A stretch of DNA of 64,000 nt from Verrucomicrobiota bacterium (GTDB taxonomy: Bacteria > Verrucomicrobiota > Verrucomicrobiia > CAIQCK01): positions 186,001 to 250,000 of the forward strand of contig JACRJX010000029.1 in assembly GCA_016235595.1 (NCBI GenBank), read 5' to 3'. The notes beneath the pieces were generated by a model. It had not been told where the DNA came from and ran no database searches. It saw only the letters and a program-made list of their open reading frames with translations. Position 1 is the first letter of the stretch; every line of letters begins with the position of its first letter. Positions 41,502-50,131 of this stretch are shown in pieces. The position numbers were made by a program, and so were the translations under genes.

Positions 41502-42656
41502 GTGAAGAAATGGCGATGCAAGGTTTGCGGTTACGAGCATGAAGGCGATGCTCCGCCCGAGGAATGCCCGGTTTGTGGCGCTCTCCCGTCCGAGTTCGAG
41601 GCGGTTGCCGATAGTGGCACGGCGGGCGGGGCCGATTGGCGCAAGGTCGGCAGCGTGGCCGAACTGAGCAAGGCGGAACTCCAGTCGCTGGAGATTGGCG
41701 GCCGGAAGATTGCGCTCTCGTTTCGTAACGGCCAGTTCGGAGCCGTCTCCGGATGTTGTCTGCACGTGGGCGGACCGCTGGGCGAGGGTTGTGTGCGGGA
41801 TGACTATGTGGTCTGTCCGTGGCACGGCTGGATGTTTCATCGCCTGACCGGGGAAGCACGTCCGGGAATCCCCGCCGCCGTGCCCCGCTACGAACTCAAG
41901 GTGGAGTCCGGGGACCTGTTCATAGACCTTGCGTCCGCTGCGCCGGCGAAACACGCGCCACATCCGAAGCATCCGCTGGCCCGCGAGATTGCGCGCGTGC
42001 CCGGCCCAATTCGGGTTGCGGGCATCTCGACCACCGTGATGGACAAGGCCGAACCGCGTTACTCCACGTCCGATGCAATGCTGAACGTGGCGCTTGCGCA
42101 TGCCGCCGAGCTTGGCGCCGAAACCCGCCTCATCCGGCTGAACGACCTCAAGTTCAGGGCATGCGAGGGCTATTACTCCAAGAGCGCGGCGGCCTGTACG
42201 TGGCCGTGCAGTATTACCCAGATGGATGCTGCGGATGAGCTGGATCGGGTTTACGAAGCGTTGGTCTTCTGGGCGGACGTCGTTCTGATCGCCACGCCGA
42301 TCCGTTGGGGAAACGCGAGTGTGCTCTACTACAAAATGGTCGAGCGCATGAACTGCATCCAGAACCAGATCAGCCTCTCAGACAAAATCCTGATCCGGAA
42401 CAAGACTGCCGCGTTCATCATCACCGGCGGTCAGGACAATGTGCAAGCGGTAGCGGGGCAGATGATGACCTTCTTCGGTCTCATCGGCTTTCACCTCCCG
42501 CCGTTTCCTTTTGCGGCGCACACCCGCGGCTGGACTGCCGAGGATATGGAAAACAACATTGCTGCCGTCAAGAATAGCGACGAGTTGAAGCATCAGGTTC
42601 AGGCGCTTGCCGAACGCTGTATCGGTCTGGCAGGAAAACTGACGGGTTTGCAATGA
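41502..42656 (+). CDS. three-domain rubredoxin-Rieske-flavodoxin fusion
   Basis: 384 residues from GTG 41502, which has a perfect AGGAGG five bases upstream. Domain 1 is a rubredoxin-like iron site (Cys6, Cys9, Cys22, Cys25; CKVCGYEHEG and CPVCGA). Domain 2, about 45-143, is a Rieske [2Fe-2S] domain with CCLHVGG (Cys86/His88) and CPWHGW (Cys105/His108). Domain 3, about 168-384, is an NADPH-dependent FMN reductase/flavodoxin-like fold (IRVAGISTTVMD, VLIATPIRWGNASVLYYKMVERM, AAFIITGGQDN). One polypeptide thus holds iron, iron-sulfur and flavin centres in series. It starts 66 bases after rubrerythrin and probably feeds it electrons (inference). Confidence 0.9.
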   Translation: MKKWRCKVCGYEHEGDAPPEECPVCGALPSEFEAVADSGTAGGADWRKVGSVAELSKAELQSLEIGGRKIALSFRNGQFGAVSGCCLHVGGPLGEGCVRDDYVVCPWHGWMFHRLTGEARPGIPAAVPRYELKVESGDLFIDLASAAPAKHAPHPKHPLAREIARVPGPIRVAGISTTVMDKAEPRYSTSDAMLNVALAHAAELGAETRLIRLNDLKFRACEGYYSKSAAACTWPCSITQMDAADELDRVYEALVFWADVVLIATPIRWGNASVLYYKMVERMNCIQNQISLSDKILIRNKTAAFIITGGQDNVQAVAGQMMTFFGLIGFHLPPFPFAAHTRGWTAEDMENNIAAVKNSDELKHQVQALAERCIGLAGKLTGLQ

Positions 42657-42752
42657 AAGGCCTCGCTTCGCCGACTATTCCCGCTCGTCACACGGATGTT
42701 TTTCAACATCCAGGACAGCCGAGTGACAAAGCGGCAAGTTGAGGGATTGTGT

Positions 42753-45700
42753 ATGCGCAGACATGATGTGGTGGCAGCATTGTTGATTGGTGGAGGTTTA
42801 TGCCTGCCCGCTTTCGCCGGGAACTGGATTCAGAACGGCGATTTCGAATCGGATCAACCGCCCCAATGGTCAGGCGCGACCGTCGAGCATGAGGTGGTGC
42901 ACGCCGGCAAAGGATCGCTGCGGTTGGAGGAACCTGCTGGCAAGAACAGCGTCAGCGCGCGCCACCAGCCCATCGAGGTGAACCAGAAGGAGCCGGAGAT
43001 GATCATGGCATCGTTTTGGATGCGGTTCGATGCCAGGCGCCAGACCGGGCCCATTCGAGGTGGGGTGACATTTGTCGCGGAGATGGCTGACGGCACTTCG
43101 ATGGCGTGGTATGGGCCGTTCGAACTCAACGCGAGCGAGATGGGAAGCTGGGTCTATCGCGAGCATCGTTGGAAACCCAAAGCGCCCGTCACGCGCATAC
43201 GACCCGCGGTTTACTTGCGTGGCTGCGAGGGTGCGATTTGCGTGGACGACCTCTATCTCGGCCCGCCAGTGGACGCGCCATCGCCGCCTCGCGCGACCAT
43301 ACCGCTGGCTGTCACCGGCGGCAGCGGCCGTTTCACCGACTGGGCAAAGGTTGCTTTCGGAAGTCTTCGACCCAGTGCTCACGTGTTTCATCTCAGCGGC
43401 ACCAACGCGACGAATCTCGAACTCGCCTGCGACGTGAACGTGAAGAAAACCGCGCCGGCCTACCTGACCTCGGCGTGGGGTTCGAATTACTGGACGCTCT
43501 ACTCACCCGAGCGGCGCGAATTGGCGCAGATTTTCACAGACGAACGGATTGACCTCTCGAAGCCCGGCCCGCAAACCGTCCGCGTGCGGATGAACGGTTT
43601 CGCAAACCGCGCTTCCGATCTTGCCGCCAGCGGCTACGTGTTCATCACGGATGGCGCCAAGAACTTCCTCATTTATGACCCAAGGAAGCCCGCGGGCGAA
43701 CGCTACAAGGATTCCACAACCGGCCAGACATTTACGCATTGGGATACCATCAAGATCGAATTGCTCAGCCGTGTGCTTGGCCCCACGGGAGTGACTGCGC
43801 CGTTTTCGCTGGCCGATCTGCGGTCGTATCGTTTTGCTGTCACCGCTCGTCGCGACGGCAACATCGTGAAGGTGCGTCCGACGCTGGCGGATGCGCAGAA
43901 CAACGTCGTGCCTCTCTACGGCCTCGATCTGCGCGCGGAAGCCGCTGGCAAAAGGATGGCGCTTGTTGCCGAGGTCGCTGACGATGGTGTTCCCACGGGC
44001 GATTATCTTGGACAGATGCCTACGGACACGAACGGTTCGCTAAAAGTCTTCGGGAAAGTCCGTCTGGCGACGCCCGCCGGCATCAGAGAAGAACTCATCG
44101 AAGAAAGCGTGTCGCTCGCTGCGGCCACAGCCAGCGCGGCGAAGCCGTCTTTGCCACCCCTCGACCTGCTCGGCTGGGGTTACACAAGTTACGAACTTTC
44201 GACGAAGGCGAGCCACGGCCCGCAGAGCATGCGCTTGTTGGTTGCCGACGCGAAGGCTGCCGGTGTCACCAAATTGTTGATTCACGCCCGTACCAGCAGG
44301 GAAACGCTCTATCCAAGCCGGATCGCCGCGCCTGCGACGGTCGCAGAATGCGACCTGCTTGCGCTGGCCACGGCCGAAGGGAAGAAACAAGGCGTGAACA
44401 TTTACGCGGCCTATGTCCTTGGCATCGCACAGCCGGATGACCTGAAGGCGCATCCCGACTGGGCGATGATTGGCCGCAACGGGAAACCGGGGGACTGGTA
44501 TTGCTACAACAACCCCGACGTGCGCGCCTTTCATGCATCGTTGCTGGCGGAGATCGTCACGCGCTACGACGTGGCGGGTGTGGCGGTAGATTTTGTCCGG
44601 CCGGACAGTGGTTGTTTCTGCCCGCGTTGCGCCAAGGGCTTCGATGCGAAATTCCACAAGCCGCTTGGAAGCGCGGGCAACTATGACAGCGATTGGCTCG
44701 CGTGGCAGCGCGACAGCATTACCGACTACGTCCGCGAACTGCGTACAGCACTGCGCAAGGCGCGTCCCGACGCGCAACTCGCTGGTTACGTGTGGGCGCG
44801 ATTCGCGCCGGACAAGGATCGCGCCGGGCAGGACTGGCCGCGCTGGCTCAAGGAGAATCTGATGGACTTCGTCGCCATCGGCCAATACACGCCCAGCACG
44901 CCGTGGTTCCGCGCGGAGTGTCATACGGTGCGTATGATTGCAGAGCGCGAACTGATGGGGCGCACCGATCGCGTCTGTCCCTTGCTTGGCGTCGGCTATA
45001 TCCACCAAGCCAACCCATCACACGCCGCCGCGGCCACTGTGATCGGTCGCCATCTCCAGGCCGCCCGCGAAGAGGGCATGCGGGCTGCGGGCTTTTTCGC
45101 CTTTTACGATATACGGCCGCACACGGAAACGGCGCACGCCCACAGCGCCTCATTGCCGCAAGGCGTCCCACGGGAACTGATCCGCGATTCGCGTTTCCAA
45201 CGTGGCTTCACGTTGCTCGATCCCACGCCTGGCAGGAAAATTCATCGGGGCGCGCTGATCCCGCACGATGCTGCCGGGAAACCAGTCTGGGAGATGGCTC
45301 AATGGTCGAGCAAGTATCCGCTGGCCGGGGGTGCGCCGCAGCGACTGGACGGCGGCGGCTTGCGCTGGGCCAACGAGGCCAAGGCTGTCACGCTCGGTCC
45401 TGTCTCTAACGCGTCAGCGGATCTTACGCTGGCGGTGAACGCCTCGGCTGAATACGGCACTCGCGCGCGCCGGCAGGGAGAACCGTGGGTGCATCTACTG
45501 GTCGATCAGCCATTCAACGACCCGCCTGCGCTGGCCGGTTTGCTTGAGGCGCGCCTGCATGCCGAGGGGCGATTGCTGCGTTCAACGTGCGTGCGAACGG
45601 ACGATTACACGCCGGGCCTGCACGCGGCACAGTTCCAGATATTCTTCACGGTGCAAAACTTGAACCGCCAATCCAAAGGCTACGGACGCTATCTTTGGTT

Positions 45701-46034
45701 TGGCGTGCCGATTTACGACGACCGTCGCCGGGTTCCCAACGCTCACAAGTCACAAGACACGGGCGGCACGGGGATGTTCATCTTCACGCCTGGCGGGAAG
45801 ACGTTCACCGGCCAGAGTGCGCACGATGGAGCGTGGATCACGATTGACTGCGATCTGCTCCCGCTTATGCGCGAGGCATTGGAAACAGCTTGGCAGCGCG
45901 GTTTCCTGATCGAGTCGAAGGACTTGGCCGACTATCGTATCAGCGGGATGAACATCGGCTGGGAAGTGCCGGGCATCTTTGACGTTGAAATGCAGATCCG
46001 AAACCTGAGTCTCAAGGTATGCCCAAGGCAATGA
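42753..46034 (+). CDS. large exported TIM-barrel glycosidase-like protein
   Basis: 1093 residues from ATG 42753 (GAGGGA upstream; the frame is open further). A signal peptide (VVAALLIGGGLCLPAFA) precedes a carbohydrate-binding-like domain (NWIQNGDFESDQPPQW ... VDDLYLGPP). Beta-rich domains follow, then a TIM-barrel region at about 490-810: GWGYTSYELSTKASHG, LLIHARTSRETLYPS, YDVAGVAVDFVRPDSGCFCPRC and MDFVAIGQYTPSTPW. The barrel resembles the GH10-like family also seen at 35307, and the Cys-rich FCPRCAKGF recalls putative glycosidases of PVC bacteria. The C-terminal about 280 residues are beta-rich. Acts outside the cytoplasm on an unknown glycan. Confidence 0.78.
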   Translation: MRRHDVVAALLIGGGLCLPAFAGNWIQNGDFESDQPPQWSGATVEHEVVHAGKGSLRLEEPAGKNSVSARHQPIEVNQKEPEMIMASFWMRFDARRQTGPIRGGVTFVAEMADGTSMAWYGPFELNASEMGSWVYREHRWKPKAPVTRIRPAVYLRGCEGAICVDDLYLGPPVDAPSPPRATIPLAVTGGSGRFTDWAKVAFGSLRPSAHVFHLSGTNATNLELACDVNVKKTAPAYLTSAWGSNYWTLYSPERRELAQIFTDERIDLSKPGPQTVRVRMNGFANRASDLAASGYVFITDGAKNFLIYDPRKPAGERYKDSTTGQTFTHWDTIKIELLSRVLGPTGVTAPFSLADLRSYRFAVTARRDGNIVKVRPTLADAQNNVVPLYGLDLRAEAAGKRMALVAEVADDGVPTGDYLGQMPTDTNGSLKVFGKVRLATPAGIREELIEESVSLAAATASAAKPSLPPLDLLGWGYTSYELSTKASHGPQSMRLLVADAKAAGVTKLLIHARTSRETLYPSRIAAPATVAECDLLALATAEGKKQGVNIYAAYVLGIAQPDDLKAHPDWAMIGRNGKPGDWYCYNNPDVRAFHASLLAEIVTRYDVAGVAVDFVRPDSGCFCPRCAKGFDAKFHKPLGSAGNYDSDWLAWQRDSITDYVRELRTALRKARPDAQLAGYVWARFAPDKDRAGQDWPRWLKENLMDFVAIGQYTPSTPWFRAECHTVRMIAERELMGRTDRVCPLLGVGYIHQANPSHAAAATVIGRHLQAAREEGMRAAGFFAFYDIRPHTETAHAHSASLPQGVPRELIRDSRFQRGFTLLDPTPGRKIHRGALIPHDAAGKPVWEMAQWSSKYPLAGGAPQRLDGGGLRWANEAKAVTLGPVSNASADLTLAVNASAEYGTRARRQGEPWVHLLVDQPFNDPPALAGLLEARLHAEGRLLRSTCVRTDDYTPGLHAAQFQIFFTVQNLNRQSKGYGRYLWFGVPIYDDRRRVPNAHKSQDTGGTGMFIFTPGGKTFTGQSAHDGAWITIDCDLLPLMREALETAWQRGFLIESKDLADYRISGMNIGWEVPGIFDVEMQIRNLSLKVCPRQ

Positions 46035-46053
46035 ACCCGGAGTTGGATCGTCA

Positions 46054-47469
46054 ATGGATCGCTGTATCATGAACCCAACCCGCCGCGACTTTCTCCACAC
46101 CTGCACCGCGGGCGCAGGATTGCTGTCGGCTGGCGTGCTGGCAGGTTGCAGCGCAAAGCAAGTGACGGCAGGCGACAGTCTGCTTCGCGTCGGCGTGGCG
46201 AAGCGTGAGGTCACGCCGCCGGTTTGGGTGCCGTATCTCACGTCGTCCGGCGCTGGCACTTGCGCACCGTTCGGCGGCGTTCATGATCCTCTCTTTGCCC
46301 GCGCGCTGGTCCTCGATGACGGACGGCAGGCCCTTGCGTTGCTCGCTGTGGACGCCATCGGCTACGACAACGCCGTGCTCGGACCGGGCCGTAATTTCAC
46401 GGCGGAGGTGCGTCGCCGTGTCGCGGCCAGCACCGGTTTGCGCCCGGAGGCCGTCATGTTTGCCAGCACCCACGCGCACTCGGCGCCCGAAACCATCGGC
46501 CTCACCGGCTTCCGCGAAGTCAGCGGCGTGCGGGACTGGCTGGAGCGGCACGTGGAAGACCTGGCTGCCGTGGTCGTCGAAGCTTGGCAGCAGCGAGTGC
46601 CGGCTCGGGCCAGATTCGGCAAGACGACCGTGACCGGCATCGCGCGAAATCGGCGCATCCTTCTCAAAAGTGGCAAACTCTCTTCCCGCGGCGAGCTTCC
46701 CGCTGCGCAGGACGTCGCCGCACCCGCGCCGCTCGACGAGGAGTTGTCGGTGCTTTGGTTTGAACGCGACACGGGAGCGCCGCACGCCGTCGTACTCAAC
46801 TACACCGCGCACGCGGTGGTGACGATGCTCCTGCCGCCGGTGTCGGCGGATTACCCCGGCGCGGCCTGCCGGCGGGTTGAAGAGCAGTTTGCAGGGGCCA
46901 AGTGTCTGTTCACGCAAGGCACGGCGGGCAATGTCAACACCGTCAAGGTCGCGGCCACTCATGCCGACGCCGAGGCCATCGGCCGGAAAATCGGCGACGC
47001 GGCGATTGCTGAAATCAAATTGCTGGGCGCGCAGCCGCCGCTCGCCGCGCCGCGTCTGCAACTTGCCTCGGAGAAGATCATCCTGTCGCCGCGCGATTGC
47101 CCGTTGGTCACTGATGCCGAAACGCTGGCCCAACGCAATCCGACGCCGCAAAACCAGCGCACGCTTCGTCTGGCGCGAAAGCTTGCCGAAGGCCCGATTG
47201 AAGCGGAAGTCCAGGCAATGGCGCTTGGCCCGGTGAAGTGGATTTCGCTGCCGGGTGAACCGTTTGTTGAGACGGGGATTGCGTTGAAACAGAGCGGCGC
47301 GTCGTTTGTGCTCGGCTACACGAATGGATGGATCGGCTATCTGCCGATTCAACGCGCCTATCAGGAAGGCGGTTACGAGGTGGGTCTTGGCGCGTGGAGC
47401 CGCGTGGCGCCTGGCTCGGCGGAAAAACTGGAAGCAGCGGCGAAGAAGATTTTGCGGCAAGTCGGCTGA
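46054..47469 (+). CDS. neutral/alkaline ceramidase-like protein, Tat lipoprotein
   Basis: 471 residues. A Tat motif (NPTRRDFLHTC) is followed by a hydrophobic stretch ending in the lipobox LAGC, so it is likely exported folded and lipid-anchored. Family hallmarks are LLRVGVAKREVTPP, MFASTHAHSAPE with the zinc histidines, VLNYTAHAVVTM, SADYPGAACRRVE and FTQGTAGNVNTVK. Neutral ceramidases cleave the N-acyl bond of ceramide; many bacterial relatives near glycosidases have untested substrates, possibly N-acyl sugars or lipids. The gene lies 19 bases after the TIM-barrel protein gene and 50 before a sialidase gene, so co-transcription is likely. Confidence 0.85.
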   Translation: MDRCIMNPTRRDFLHTCTAGAGLLSAGVLAGCSAKQVTAGDSLLRVGVAKREVTPPVWVPYLTSSGAGTCAPFGGVHDPLFARALVLDDGRQALALLAVDAIGYDNAVLGPGRNFTAEVRRRVAASTGLRPEAVMFASTHAHSAPETIGLTGFREVSGVRDWLERHVEDLAAVVVEAWQQRVPARARFGKTTVTGIARNRRILLKSGKLSSRGELPAAQDVAAPAPLDEELSVLWFERDTGAPHAVVLNYTAHAVVTMLLPPVSADYPGAACRRVEEQFAGAKCLFTQGTAGNVNTVKVAATHADAEAIGRKIGDAAIAEIKLLGAQPPLAAPRLQLASEKIILSPRDCPLVTDAETLAQRNPTPQNQRTLRLARKLAEGPIEAEVQAMALGPVKWISLPGEPFVETGIALKQSGASFVLGYTNGWIGYLPIQRAYQEGGYEVGLGAWSRVAPGSAEKLEAAAKKILRQVG

Positions 47470-47519
47470 GTGGAGCACCAAGGCAACGGTCATCAAGTGA
47501 GATTCAGGAAAGAGGCACA

Positions 47520-48569
47520 ATGAGATTACGTGAAACAGTAGCGACACTGATGTTCTGCGTTGCAGCGGCGGCGGTGCTGACAGACCGCGTGGATGCAGCG
47601 CAGACCTTCGAACTGGTCGTGGCGCCGGTCGGGCCGAAGAACCCGCGCAACAGCGAAGCGGCAATCATCCCGCGCAAGGATGGCTCACTTTTGCTGGCAT
47701 GGACAGAGTTCTATGCGAGCCAGGGGGCGGATCATGGGCCGGCGCGCATCGCGGGCAGGTTGTCGCTGGATGGCGGCCGGACATGGGGCGAAAAGTTCAC
47801 GGTGATCGAGAATGATGGCGGCTGCAACGTCATGGAGGTCAATCTCCTGCGCCTCCGTAACGGCGATCTGGCGCTCTTCCATTGCCAGAAGAACACCGAG
47901 TCCAGCGATTGCCGCGTCATGATGCGCACTTCTGCGGACGACGGCAAAACATGGAGCGCTGGCAAGCAGCTCAGCCCGGCCGGTAAATACACCGGTCTCA
48001 CCAACGGCCGTTGCATCCGGTTGCGAACCGGCCGCATCCTGCTGGAAGCGTGGCAGGGCGGGGACAGCTATTGCGTTCTCTCTGATGACGATGGCAAGAC
48101 GTGGCGCGATGGCCAGCGCGTGCGGCCAGCGAAAGGCAAGTGCTACGAACCCGCCTGCATCGAGCTTTCGGACGGGCGCGTGATGATCCTGATGCGCACG
48201 GGGCTTGGCTGCCAATACAAGAGCCTGTCCAAAGACGGCGGCGAGACGTGGACTGAGCCCGTGCCGACACCGCTCGCCGGCTCCGACGCCCCGGTCGCCA
48301 TCACACGAATCCCGACCACCGGCGACCTGTTGGCGATCTGGAACCACAATCCGGGCTCGAAAAGGCGCAATCCTCTCACGGCGGCGATTTCCAAGGACGA
48401 AGGCGAAACGTGGACGAACTTCCGCAATGTGGAAGACACGCCTGCCGATGATGCGTGGGCCTATCCGGCTGTCACATGGGTTGGCGATCGCGCTCTCATC
48501 ACCTACTTCAACTACAAGGGCGGCCTGTCGTTGAAACTGCGCAGTCTGTCAGCGGGTTGGTTCTATTGA
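47520..48569 (+). CDS. exported sialidase-like six-bladed propeller
   Basis: 349 residues with a signal peptide (TLMFCVAAAAVLTDRVDAA). Five Asp-box (BNR) repeats mark the blades: SLDGGRTWGE, SADDGKTWSA, SDDDGKTWRD, SKDGGETWTE and SKDEGETWTN. PVGPKNPRNSEAAIIPRKDGS and the arginines in RIAGRLS and RVMILMRTG fit the exo-sialidase (GH33-like) arginine triad, but true sialidase activity cannot be concluded, since many Verrucomicrobia paralogues lack it. GAGG lies before ATG 47520; the longer open frame upstream overlaps the ceramidase-like gene and is not used. Confidence 0.87.
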   Translation: MRLRETVATLMFCVAAAAVLTDRVDAAQTFELVVAPVGPKNPRNSEAAIIPRKDGSLLLAWTEFYASQGADHGPARIAGRLSLDGGRTWGEKFTVIENDGGCNVMEVNLLRLRNGDLALFHCQKNTESSDCRVMMRTSADDGKTWSAGKQLSPAGKYTGLTNGRCIRLRTGRILLEAWQGGDSYCVLSDDDGKTWRDGQRVRPAKGKCYEPACIELSDGRVMILMRTGLGCQYKSLSKDGGETWTEPVPTPLAGSDAPVAITRIPTTGDLLAIWNHNPGSKRRNPLTAAISKDEGETWTNFRNVEDTPADDAWAYPAVTWVGDRALITYFNYKGGLSLKLRSLSAGWFY

Positions 48570-48741
48570 GAGAGTGATCGCGCACCTGCTTCCCAAAGGT
48601 CTGAAACGGACCGGTCACGCGGCGCGAGACGAATTGCAGCAGTAAATGTCCTCCCGCTGAGCGAGTAGAGTGCTTCACAAAACCACTTGACCGCACACGA
48701 CATGTCGAGTGACCATCGCAACGTCACTATCGGAGATCGCT

Positions 48742-50046
48742 ATGAACATGAACTGTTCGCGACGTGAATTCCTCAAACGTGCCTGTCACGGTGCTGCGGT
48801 GGCGCCGTTCGTCCTTCAGGCGAAACGCGCGGGAGCTGTTTCGCCCAACCAACGCATTACGATGGCCTGCATCGGCGTTGGCAATCAGGGCGGCCACGAT
48901 ACGCGCATGTTCCTGGCCGACCCTCGCGTGCAGATCGTTGCCTCGTGCGACGTGGACCTCGCGCGCGCGAAGGCGATGGCCAACACGATTCAGGACCGCT
49001 ACGCGAAACAGTCCGGCTTCAGCGGTTACAAGGGTTGCGAGGTCACGCAGGATTTCCGCGAGTTGATTGGGCGCAAGGACATTGACACGGTGATGATTGC
49101 CACGCCGGACCATACGCACTCGGTCATCGCCATCGCCGCTGCGCGCCACGGCCAGGACATTTATTGTGAGAAGCCGCTCGCTTACTCCGTCGCCGAGGGA
49201 CGTGCCATCTGCGAAACGGTCAAGCGTTACGGGCGTGTACTTCAGACCGGCACGCAACGGCGCTCCGTGCAAATGTTCCGCCACGGCTGCGAACTGGTGC
49301 GCAACGGCCGCATCGGAAAACTGCACACCGTGCGCTGCGTTCCGGGAAGAGGGTTCGGTGTGCGCGGCACTTTCACCGGCCAGGAAGCGCCGGAGCCGGT
49401 GCCGGCGGATTTCAATTACGACCTCTGGCTCGGCCCGGCGCCATGGATGCCTTACACGACGGCGCGCTGCCACTTCAACTTCCGGTGGATTCTCGACTAC
49501 GGCGAAGGTTACATCAGCGACAACGGCGTCCACGCCGTGGACCTTGCCACTTGGGGCATGGGCGTGGACCTCACCGGGCCGGAGCACATTGACGGCAAGG
49601 CCACCTTCCCGACCAACGGCATCTACGACGCGCCGACGGACTTCGAGATCAACTATCGTTATGCGAACGGCATGAAACTGGTGCTCGCCAGCGGTCAAGG
49701 ATTCGGCGTGCAGTTCGAGGGGAGCGAGGGCTGGCTTCACATGGGTGGCTGGGACATCACCGCCAGCTCGGAAAAAATCCTGTCCTCAACCATTCGTCCC
49801 GATGAGAATCGCGTCCGCACAGGCTCTCTCCACCACGCCGATTTCATCGATTGCGTCCTGTCCCGCCGGCAGCCGACGACGTATCCGGAGCTGGGTCAAC
49901 GCGCCGCGAGTGTCTGCCATCTCGGTTATATCTCCTGCCGGCTTGGCCGGCCGCTGAAGTGGGACCCGGCGCGGGAGATTTTCCCGGATGACGCGAGCGC
50001 AAACCGGCTGTTGTCACGGGCGATGCGCACGGGGTGGAACATCTAG
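48742..50046 (+). CDS. Tat-exported Gfo/Idh/MocA-family oxidoreductase
   Basis: 434 residues; start ATG 48742 has GGAG six bases upstream. The Tat signal CSRREFLKRACHGAAVAPFVL leads to a Rossmann domain (ITMACIGVGNQGG, VASCDVDLARAK, TVMIATPDHTHSVIA) and the family's catalytic lysine motif CEKPLA. The C-terminal alpha/beta domain has YISDNGVHAVDLATWGMG. These enzymes use NAD(P) to oxidise or reduce sugars, or to cleave glycosidic bonds by a redox route (GH109-like). Tat export with cofactor bound is common for this subgroup in Verrucomicrobia. It follows the sialidase by about 170 bases. Confidence 0.92.
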   Translation: MNMNCSRREFLKRACHGAAVAPFVLQAKRAGAVSPNQRITMACIGVGNQGGHDTRMFLADPRVQIVASCDVDLARAKAMANTIQDRYAKQSGFSGYKGCEVTQDFRELIGRKDIDTVMIATPDHTHSVIAIAAARHGQDIYCEKPLAYSVAEGRAICETVKRYGRVLQTGTQRRSVQMFRHGCELVRNGRIGKLHTVRCVPGRGFGVRGTFTGQEAPEPVPADFNYDLWLGPAPWMPYTTARCHFNFRWILDYGEGYISDNGVHAVDLATWGMGVDLTGPEHIDGKATFPTNGIYDAPTDFEINYRYANGMKLVLASGQGFGVQFEGSEGWLHMGGWDITASSEKILSSTIRPDENRVRTGSLHHADFIDCVLSRRQPTTYPELGQRAASVCHLGYISCRLGRPLKWDPAREIFPDDASANRLLSRAMRTGWNI

Positions 50047-50131
50047 GAATCCGCTGCGCTGCACATTGACTCCTTGTCTGTCGCACGCTTGGTCTGGCAG
50101 CTTCCCGACCTCGACTTGAACCTCAACTGGT

